Assembly (NCBI GenBank): GCA_903904495.1
Contig: CAIVCU010000067.1
Location: 1 to 13,701 of the forward strand
Length of the DNA: 13,701 bases
Origin: an uncultured Chlorobiaceae bacterium
GTDB lineage: Bacteria; Bacteroidota; Chlorobiia; Chlorobiales; Chlorobiaceae
Direction: 5' to 3'
The notes below the pieces were generated by a model, which saw only the letters and a list, made by a program, of their open reading frames with translations, did no database searches and had not been told where the DNA came from. Shown here piece by piece: positions 1 through 5,987 of this stretch; the stretch's first letter is position 1; each line of letters opens with the position of its first letter. Made by a program: the position numbers and the translations under genes.

Positions 1-656
1 ATACTGCTGAACGCAAACAGCAGCTTATTGCAACACTTCAGGGAACCAACATTCCGCTCATCGAGGATGATGCTTACGGGGACCTCTATTTTTTCGAGGA
101 GGATCAGGAGCGCCTCAAACCGATCAAGGCACTTAATCCGGATGGTATCAATGTCTGCTATACAGGCTCTTTTTCCAAGATTCTCGGTCCCGGCCTGAGA
201 CTTGGATGGATGCTGGTACCAGAAAAAATTTATGCCAAATGTGAACTCATAAAACAGTCTGCTGATGCCTGTTCACCGAGTTTTACCCAGGTGCTCGCTG
301 ATGCATTCATACGGTCCGGCCAGATATACAGCTATGTTGCCAGTGTCCGCGAGGAGTATAAAAAAAGAGCGGCTGCCATGGTCTCCGCCCTCAGGGAACA
401 CCTGCCGGACTATGTGCAGTGGAATGAGCCTCGAGGGGGATTCTACATCTGGCTTACCCTGCCGGAGGAAGCCGATGCAACACGGATCGTGACATTGGCC
501 ATTGAGGGCGGAGCTGTGTTTGTGGTTGGGAAAACGTTTGATCCTGCGGGTAAAAAAAACAACACGCTCCGTCTCTCATACTGCAACAACACCCCTGAAC
601 AAATCGCAGAGGGGATACCGATTGTTACTGCAGCTATCCGCGCTGTTTGCGGGTAG
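1..656 (+). CDS. PLP-dependent class I/II aminotransferase, 3' part (5' end outside window)
   Basis: The reading frame is open from the left edge (first full codon at base 3) to TAG at 654-656, so about 217 C-terminal residues are visible. The start lies outside the window. The frame shows EDDAYGDL near visible residues 21-28, whose Asp and Tyr contact the PLP ring in fold-type I aminotransferases. It also shows SFSKILGPGLRLGW, where K59 of the visible part (bases 177-179) is the expected Schiff-base lysine. Further on, PRGGFYIWLTLP and LRLSYCNN match the small-domain strands and the substrate carboxylate-binding Arg. The overall look is that of the LysN/2-aminoadipate or MocR-type branch. 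The substrate cannot be read from the fragment: aromatic, branched-chain or aminoadipate transamination are all possible. I cannot tell whether a GntR-type DNA-binding domain precedes it. It converges on the sigma-54 activator gene. Confidence 0.9.
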   Translation, partial: TAERKQQLIATLQGTNIPLIEDDAYGDLYFFEEDQERLKPIKALNPDGINVCYTGSFSKILGPGLRLGWMLVPEKIYAKCELIKQSADACSPSFTQVLADAFIRSGQIYSYVASVREEYKKRAAAMVSALREHLPDYVQWNEPRGGFYIWLTLPEEADATRIVTLAIEGGAVFVVGKTFDPAGKKNNTLRLSYCNNTPEQIAEGIPIVTAAIRAVCG

Positions 657-662
657 GGGGAA

Positions 663-704
663 GTCGGCAGTCGGCGGTGGGCGGTGGGCAGTGAGGAGTT
701 GGGA
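663..704. repeat. Degenerate heptamer tandem repeat between convergent stop codons
   Basis: Six consecutive 7-base units can be read: GTCGGCA, GTCGGCG, GTGGGCG, GTGGGCA, GTGAGGA, GTTGGGA. They fill the space between the aminotransferase stop (654-656) and the stop of the convergent regulator (705-707). The G-rich strand is the plus strand. Short heptamer arrays of this kind occur in cyanobacteria and several other phyla, but their function here is unknown. No obvious terminator hairpin is seen at this junction. Confidence 0.6.
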
Positions 705-2804
705 TTATTGATAGCGTTTTTGGATATGGAGCTTTTCTATGCGGGAGTAGAGGGTTTTGGGGTGCATGGCTAGGCGCACTGCGGCTCCGCCGGCACCACT
801 GACTCGACCGTTGGAGCGTTCGAGGGCATCAACAATCAGTTCCTTTTCCATCATGGTAATGTCGTGTTCGAAATCATGCATGGTTTTAATCTCTCCCGGA
901 ATGGAACGTTCAAGGGCCGGCTCAGGAAGAGAGAGAATTGTTGAAAAATCAAGCGATGACCCTTCTGAAACAATAACAGCCTGTTCAACAAGATGAGCGA
1001 GTTCACGGATATTACCTTTCCACTCACGGGCTACCAGTCGCTGCATATCGCTCTCTTTAAACATTCGGAGAGGCTTGCCGAACTCTCTTGAAAATTTTGC
1101 GGCAAAATGTGCCGCAAGCATTGGAATATCTTCACGTCGCTCACAAAGTGACGGGATGGAAAGAGGAAACACATTGAGCCGGAAAAAAAGATCTTCCCTG
1201 AATCTCCCTTCAGCAACCTCCTTTGCAAGATCACGGTTTGTAGCGGCGATAACCCGCACATCCACCTTGATCACCGTTTTTCCACCAAGCCTTTCGAGCT
1301 CGCGTTCCTGAAGAACACGTAGAAGTTTTGCCTGCAGCTCCAACGGCAGCTCGCCGATTTCATCAAGAAAAACAGTGCCTCCTTCAGCCAGCTCAAACTT
1401 ACCTATCCGCCTTTCTATTGCACCGGTAAAACTTCCTTTTTCATGACCGAAAAGCTCAGATTCAATCAGCGGCCCCGGCAGTGTTGCGCAATTAATCTTG
1501 ATCAATGCGCGCTGCCTGCGGTTTGAAAGATTATGAAGTGCCCTGGCAAAAAGCTCCTTTCCAGAACCGGTTTCTCCCTGGATCAACACTGTGGCATCGG
1601 TTTGCCCGACCTGACTTACACGATGCAATACAGCCGCCAAAGGGGCACTGTTACCGATGATTTCTTCAAAATTATGCCCGGCTTTGATCTCTTCGATAAG
1701 ACAGGTACGCTCCCCTTCTAGCTTGCGGCGGAGCTCATCGATCTCCTCAAATGCAAGATAGTTCTGCAGCGCAAGGGAGAGCTGGGGGACAATAAGGCTT
1801 ACTGTAGCCTGATCGTGCTCATCAAAAGAGCGGGAAGTATCGGAAATAATCAGACCCGCACGACTTCCTGGAGTATCCCATAAGGGAACAGTAAGCAGTG
1901 AACAAACACCAAATTTCTCCTTGACAACTGCCAATATGCGGTACTTTGCGCAAAGCTGAAGAAAAGCTTCTCCTCCATAACAACCAGGATTTGTAATCAA
2001 TGAAAAGCTTTCCTTTGCTATCTCTTCAAAATCGCTGACATCAAGCTTTTCAGCCGAAGAGACGGAAAAAAAACCACTGCCATCTTCGCGCATGAAATTG
2101 TCGTAAATACGAAACCTCCCATCATCACCCATAACACGAATGCCAAGAAAAAAACACGGCACCAGTTTATCGATCTGCTCACAGAAAGCAAGGAGCATCC
2201 GGTTCCGGTCCTTTATGGTAAGCAATGCGTTGTTAACGGCAAGCTGCATAACAGTCTGGGCTTCACGAAGGCGGAGCTCCTCGTAAGCAAGGGTATTACT
2301 GACCGCGACTGCAATTGGCGATGTCAGGGTGGCAAGAAGTTCTTTATCGCTCTCCGACCAGTTTTTTTCTTCTTTTGTCACAAAATTCAGAAACCCTATA
2401 ACCTTTCCGCCTGTCCGAAGCGGCGAAAACACAACCTGGCGCATGCCAGCATCGTAAAGAACATGCGGCACAGGGTAATCAGCCGGGTAACGATCAAGAA
2501 GTTCTTTAATGTTGAAAACCGAAACCTTCGAATCGGCCATGTGCGGCTCAATCCATGACCCGGCAATCAGCCTTTTTTTGCGTTCTAAACTTTCAGGGAG
2601 CTGAAATCGAAGCATTTCAAAAATAACGTTACTATAGCGCCGCTCTTTGTCAAAGGTTATAATAACAACGGAATCAAACTCAAATACCAGGCGAAGCTTG
2701 TCTGTAACGGTGCGAAAAAGTTCGTCAGGATCGCGAATTGAGCCAACCGCATCACTGACGTACTGCATCAGAAGGTGTGCTTCATGAACAGAAGAAATAC
2801 TCAT
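705..2804 (-). CDS. Sigma-54-dependent transcriptional activator, GAF sensor - AAA+ - Fis-type HTH (FhlA-like)
   Basis: This 699-residue bacterial enhancer-binding protein should remodel sigma-54 RNA polymerase by ATP hydrolysis. Residues about 1-180 and 185-350 look like two GAF-type sensor regions, as in FhlA/NifA-type one-component activators. There is no receiver domain. The AAA+ core spans about 383-620: Walker A GETGSGKE at 410-417, sigma-54 contact loop GSFTGA at 457-462 (consensus GAFTGA), Walker B GGTVFLDEIG at 475-484, sensor I region VIAATNRD at 518-525, arginine-finger region FREDLFFRLNVF at 535-546, and WKGNIREL at 595-602. A Fis-type HTH occupies about 667-693 (AVRLAMHPKTLYSRIEKL). 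The ATG at 2802-2804 has no strong Shine-Dalgarno. The gene is divergent from an efflux operon with a sigma-54 promoter, so that operon is the likely target. The sensed ligand is unknown; small aromatics or acids are common GAF ligands. Confidence 0.93.
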   Translation of the reverse strand: MSISSVHEAHLLMQYVSDAVGSIRDPDELFRTVTDKLRLVFEFDSVVIITFDKERRYSNVIFEMLRFQLPESLERKKRLIAGSWIEPHMADSKVSVFNIKELLDRYPADYPVPHVLYDAGMRQVVFSPLRTGGKVIGFLNFVTKEEKNWSESDKELLATLTSPIAVAVSNTLAYEELRLREAQTVMQLAVNNALLTIKDRNRMLLAFCEQIDKLVPCFFLGIRVMGDDGRFRIYDNFMREDGSGFFSVSSAEKLDVSDFEEIAKESFSLITNPGCYGGEAFLQLCAKYRILAVVKEKFGVCSLLTVPLWDTPGSRAGLIISDTSRSFDEHDQATVSLIVPQLSLALQNYLAFEEIDELRRKLEGERTCLIEEIKAGHNFEEIIGNSAPLAAVLHRVSQVGQTDATVLIQGETGSGKELFARALHNLSNRRQRALIKINCATLPGPLIESELFGHEKGSFTGAIERRIGKFELAEGGTVFLDEIGELPLELQAKLLRVLQERELERLGGKTVIKVDVRVIAATNRDLAKEVAEGRFREDLFFRLNVFPLSIPSLCERREDIPMLAAHFAAKFSREFGKPLRMFKESDMQRLVAREWKGNIRELAHLVEQAVIVSEGSSLDFSTILSLPEPALERSIPGEIKTMHDFEHDITMMEKELIVDALERSNGRVSGAGGAAVRLAMHPKTLYSRIEKLHIQKRYQ

Positions 2805-2826
2805 AACGATAGAGCATAATCAATAA

Positions 2827-2921
2827 ATTCCGAAATATTAGGAATACAGTATACAGAATTTTCTGATTTTCTCAGAATCCACAACCGCGCAACGAGAATC
2901 AAGGCCCTTATGCTGCAAGGG
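2827..2921. promoter_or_regulatory. Cluster of dyads upstream of the sigma-54 promoter (candidate activator sites)
   Basis: Three inverted repeats lie between the activator start and the -24/-12 element. They are ATTCC-N9-GGAAT (2827-2845), TTCTGA-N5-TCAGAA (2861-2877) and CCCTT-N7-AAGGG (2905-2921). The first two lie about 75-125 bases upstream of the promoter, where enhancer-binding proteins commonly bind. The 17-bp TTCTGA/TCAGAA dyad is the best candidate for the Fis-type HTH dimer. The assignment is inferred from position and symmetry only. Confidence 0.4.
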
Positions 2922-2952
2922 TTGCCGCTGTTATTGTCCTTTTTTCGGTATC

Positions 2953-2967
2953 TGGCATGCAAATTGC
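2953..2967 (+). promoter_or_regulatory. Sigma-54 (-24/-12) promoter of the efflux operon
   Basis: TGGCATGCAAATTGC matches the sigma-54 consensus TGGCAC-N5-TTGC. The GG (2954-2955) and GC (2966-2967) are separated by exactly 10 bases. Transcription would begin near 2978-2980, about 70 bases before the preferred TolC start at 3048. A divergently encoded sigma-54 activator sits about 150 bases away, which strongly supports function. Confidence 0.8.
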
Positions 2968-3047
2968 GATTTATAGGGCATATGACATGTTAAAACCGAC
3001 ATTACTGGATGTGTCAGTACAATAACGGAACAAATCATCGAGCTCCT

Positions 3048-4361
3048 ATGAATAGAATTTTGACAGGAACTGTTAGAATCGCAGCAACGGCACTGATGCT
3101 TTCCTGGCCTTTACTGGCAATGGGTGCTGAAGAACCGCTTACCATTGAAAAAACGATAGCTCTTGTCCGTGAAAATAATCCGGCACTAAAGGCCGCGTCG
3201 GATGATGTTCGTGCGGCCGATGCCCGAATTACCCAGAGCAGAAGCGCATTTTTTCCACAGATATCGGCAAGTGCAGGATACACCTACCTCGACCCTGTCT
3301 CTGAAATGAGTTTGTTGGGAAGCCCCATGCTCAAGTTTGCTCCAAATGACAACTATGAAGCCAAAGTCACCGCACGAGCAATTTTGTTCGATTTTGGAAA
3401 AAGAGGCTCAACTGTCGATCTAGCGAAAACAGGCAAAAAAACTGCAGAACAATCACTTGAAATCTCCCGAAGAGATCTCTCTTTTCAGGCTGTCCAGCTC
3501 TTTTACGGCATTCTGTTTATAAGGGAAAATATAACAGTGGAGCAGAAAGAGATAGCCGCACTCAACAAGGGTCTCGAGTTCACCACAAAACGTTACCAGA
3601 CAGGCGCTGCGACCAGATTTGATGTTCTTTCCACCGAAGTACGAATCGCAGCTGCAAAAAGCAAAATGCTCGATTTGCGGCATGAGCTCCTCCGCCAAGA
3701 ACTGACCCTGCGACGTCTGACCGGCATGGCAGACAATTTGCCTCTGAACCTTCAGGGTTCTTTTGCTATAACTCCGGCAGATCGCAAAGATGCAGAACTT
3801 GTCGCACAGGCATTGGAACACCGACTTGAGATGAAACTTTCCATAGAAAATGAAAAGGCCGCCAAACAAAGGCGATCAATTGCCATGAAAGATGGACTGC
3901 CTGTAGTTTCCGCCAGTGCATCCTACGGAGTCACCAATGGCCTTCTGCCTGATATTAATGAAATCCGTGAAAATTTCGTCGGCAGCCTGCACCTTGAGCT
4001 CCCTCTTTTCAGCGGATTTAAAACAAGTGCTGAGCGCCAGGAGGCGACGGCCCTTATGCATGCTGCCGCAAGCCGAAAGTTCGATACGGAACAGCAGGTT
4101 AAAAGCGATGTCGAAGAGACGATTCATGCTGTCAAGACCTCATCGGAAAAGATCATAGCGACAGAAACACAGGTCCGGCAGGCGAAACTCGCTGCCGAAC
4201 ATGCCCGGGCCCGCTACGAAAACGGCATGGCTACGGTACTTGATCTCCTGAACACCGAAGCATCTCTGTCCGAGGCTGAACTTGCCAAACTGCAAGCTGA
4301 CTATGCCTATGTAATGACCAACTATACCCTGAAACGGGCAACCGGCGAGATATTCTGGTAA
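3048..4361 (+). CDS. TolC-family outer membrane efflux channel
   Basis: This protein is an outer-membrane/periplasmic tunnel of a tripartite pump. I prefer the ATG at 3048 (437 residues) over the upstream in-frame ATG at 3009. From 3048 the protein starts with a typical Sec signal peptide: basic MNRILTGTVR, a hydrophobic stretch, then a cleavage site near LLAMGA-EE. The 13 extra residues from 3009 are polar and would bury the signal. After the signal come the two repeated OEP halves: TIEKTIALVRENNPALKA at the start, QVKSDVEETIHAVKTS and RYENGMATVLDLLNTEASL near the end, with long amphipathic helices throughout. The TAA stop is one base from the next ATG. It is the first gene after the sigma-54 promoter. 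The pump partner is presumably the EmrAB-like pair downstream. The transported compound is unknown. Confidence 0.93.
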   Translation: MNRILTGTVRIAATALMLSWPLLAMGAEEPLTIEKTIALVRENNPALKAASDDVRAADARITQSRSAFFPQISASAGYTYLDPVSEMSLLGSPMLKFAPNDNYEAKVTARAILFDFGKRGSTVDLAKTGKKTAEQSLEISRRDLSFQAVQLFYGILFIRENITVEQKEIAALNKGLEFTTKRYQTGAATRFDVLSTEVRIAAAKSKMLDLRHELLRQELTLRRLTGMADNLPLNLQGSFAITPADRKDAELVAQALEHRLEMKLSIENEKAAKQRRSIAMKDGLPVVSASASYGVTNGLLPDINEIRENFVGSLHLELPLFSGFKTSAERQEATALMHAAASRKFDTEQQVKSDVEETIHAVKTSSEKIIATETQVRQAKLAAEHARARYENGMATVLDLLNTEASLSEAELAKLQADYAYVMTNYTLKRATGEIFW

Positions 4362-4362
4362 C

Positions 4363-4830
4363 ATGACGATATCACTAAAAAAAATAATCTGCGCGGTAGA
4401 CTTTTCCGTTGATTCAGATGCTGTGGTGCGCTATGCGGCCGCAATGCACTGCACTCGTGCGGAGCTCATCGTACTCTATATTGCGCCAGAAGACAACAGT
4501 GATGATCTCCTGCTAAGAAAGCGCCTTCATGAATTCTCGAGATACAGTGACATGCTTTCTCAAAACAACGTCCAAGCCGTTTTCGCTATGCAATACGGCG
4601 AACCGGCAACAGGCATTCTTGGCTATGCAAAAGAGCATAACGCAGATATGATTGTGCTCGGATCCCACGGCAACACAGCCATAGCCCGTCTTCTGGTGGG
4701 AAGCACTGCGGAAACTGTGATGCGCAAGGCCGTCTGCCCGGTGGTCATACTGAAAACACCAGGCAATGATCTGACATCTGCAGAACAAAAGGTTCAGAAC
4801 AATACTCTTCACGACAACAACAAGAAATAA
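4363..4830 (+). CDS. UspA-family universal stress protein
   Basis: This is a 155-residue, single-domain Usp fold protein, probably cytoplasmic. It has the N-terminal strand IICAVDFS with D13 at the usual nucleotide-binding position. It also has the full G-x2-G-x9-G-S motif: G100, G103, G113 and S114 within GSHGNTAIARLLVGS. It therefore probably belongs to the ATP-binding class of Usp proteins. A polar tail of about 20 residues follows the last strand (CPVVILKT). The gene overlaps neither neighbour but is joined to both by TAA-C-ATG junctions without clear Shine-Dalgarno sequences, which suggests translational coupling. Its place inside an efflux operon suggests a role in pump control or stress response, but the sequence does not show which. 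Confidence 0.93.
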   Translation: MTISLKKIICAVDFSVDSDAVVRYAAAMHCTRAELIVLYIAPEDNSDDLLLRKRLHEFSRYSDMLSQNNVQAVFAMQYGEPATGILGYAKEHNADMIVLGSHGNTAIARLLVGSTAETVMRKAVCPVVILKTPGNDLTSAEQKVQNNTLHDNNKK

Positions 4831-4831
4831 C

Positions 4832-5872
4832 ATGGAACATCCTGAATCAAAAACAATTCCTGAAAACAAAAGCTCCACAAAAGACCCCGCGAAGGCTTCG
4901 AACCCGCTGCGCATCATTATTGCAGGTGTTTTTATTGCGGTCGCCCTTATCTGGGGAGGTACAAGCATCTACCACTCTTTCCAGTACGAAGATACGGACA
5001 ACGCTCAGATAGAAGGGGATGTCTATCCTGTCATTTCACGAATTCCCGGAAAAGTGCAGGAGGTGCTGGCGAGGGATAACCAGCAGGTTCATACGGGTGA
5101 TACCCTTATCCGGCTTGAAGCCGCTGACTATGAAGTGCGCCGGGACATTGCCGCTGCAGCTCTAGAGAGCGCAAAGGCAGCTGTAAAAGCAACAGCTGAC
5201 CAGGCAAATGCCTCAAGTGCCTCGGCAAGCGCTGCTGCTGCAACAAGCAGGAAGCAGCAGGCAGACCTTCGCCGAGGCGAAAATCTCCGGCATCAGGACG
5301 TCATTTCACAGGCAGAGTTTGATGGTGTGCAGGCTGGAGCGCAGGCTGCTTCAGCCCAATATTCCGCTGCCGGAAACCAGTATCAGGCGGCACTTGCCAA
5401 TATTCCGCTGCAAAAAGCAGAGGTTAAAAAGCGTGAGGCTGAACTACGCCAGGCAGAGCTGCAGTTGTCGTACACGACAATCACTGCTCCAGCAAATGGT
5501 CAGGTTTCCAAGAAAAATGTGCAGCCGGGCCAATACGTGGCACCTGGCCAGCAGCTCATTGGAATTGTCGGAAGCAGGGAACTTTGGGTTGTAGCGAATT
5601 TCAAGGAGACCCAGCTCGAAAAAATACATCCCGGACTGCCGGTTACTATCAAGGTTGATGCATTCCCTGATAAAGAGTTCAAAGGAAAGGTGGAGTCTCT
5701 TTCATCGGGTACCGGCGCAAAATTCACACTGCTTCCACCCGACAATGCAAGCGGCAACTTCATAAAGGTCACGCAACGTGTTCCGGTCAAAATCGTCTTT
5801 ACAGAAAAGCCTGACAAGGATCATCAGCTTGCTGCAGGCATGAATGTGGTTGTGGATATCAAGGTGAAATGA
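4832..5872 (+). CDS. EmrA/HlyD-type periplasmic adaptor (membrane fusion) protein
   Basis: This 346-residue adaptor links an inner-membrane MFS pump to a TolC-like channel. Residues 1-26 are polar and cytoplasmic, and one membrane segment lies at about 27-47. The hallmark DTDNAQIEGDVYPVISRIPG follows at about 55-73 and leads into the first half of a lipoyl (barrel-sandwich) domain. An Ala/Gln-rich helical hairpin covers about 100-212. The second lipoyl half (TTITAPANGQVSKKNV) starts near 215. A beta-barrel with GTGAKFTLLPPDNASGNF at about 293-310 is characteristic of the EmrA branch. There is no Shine-Dalgarno before the ATG at 4832, so translation probably depends on the preceding usp gene. 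Family placement is secure; the substrate of the pump is not known. Confidence 0.94.
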   Translation: MEHPESKTIPENKSSTKDPAKASNPLRIIIAGVFIAVALIWGGTSIYHSFQYEDTDNAQIEGDVYPVISRIPGKVQEVLARDNQQVHTGDTLIRLEAADYEVRRDIAAAALESAKAAVKATADQANASSASASAAAATSRKQQADLRRGENLRHQDVISQAEFDGVQAGAQAASAQYSAAGNQYQAALANIPLQKAEVKKREAELRQAELQLSYTTITAPANGQVSKKNVQPGQYVAPGQQLIGIVGSRELWVVANFKETQLEKIHPGLPVTIKVDAFPDKEFKGKVESLSSGTGAKFTLLPPDNASGNFIKVTQRVPVKIVFTEKPDKDHQLAAGMNVVVDIKVK

Positions 5873-5895
5873 GATAGGATCGATCGTCAAGATAG

Positions 5896-5925
5896 ATTCC
5901 TCACCCCGCAAGGGGAATTCGGAAT
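5896..5925. repeat. Hairpin-forming short repeat-like element in the emrA-emrB gap
   Basis: A perfect CCCC-GCAA-GGGG hairpin with a GNRA tetraloop (5904-5915) is flanked by the outer inverted repeat ATTCC (5896-5900) and GGAAT (5921-5925). The layout ATTCCTC...GGAATGAC resembles short interspersed palindromic elements seen in intergenic regions of many bacteria. No second copy is visible in this window, so repeat status is inferred. It sits inside the operon, where it could affect mRNA stability or expression of the downstream transporter gene. Confidence 0.45.
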
Positions 5926-5959
5926 GACACAAGATTAGAAAGGAAGAGAGAGGGTAACA

Positions 5960-5980
5960 ATGAGTGACAATAGAGCATAA
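5960..5980 (+). CDS. Possible six-codon leader ORF before the EmrB-like gene
   Basis: The ATG at 5960 follows a purine-rich Shine-Dalgarno (GAGAGAGGG, 5946-5954) by 5 bases and encodes MSDNRA before TAA at 5978-5980. The EmrB-like ATG at 5988 lies 7 bases after this stop and has only a weak site of its own. Ribosomes loading here could reinitiate at 5988. The ORF is too short to be supported by coding statistics, and the good ribosome binding site may simply be a relic. Confidence 0.25.
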   Translation: MSDNRA

Positions 5981-5987
5981 GTAACGA

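Noticed and set aside
2809..2819. ATAGAGCATAA also present at 5970-5980
   Set aside because: An 11-base match in 13.7 kb is expected by chance, and the two contexts differ.
3009..3047. Upstream in-frame start for the TolC-like gene adding 13 residues
   Set aside because: The added residues are polar and would precede a normal signal peptide that begins at 3048. I see no better ribosome binding site for it.
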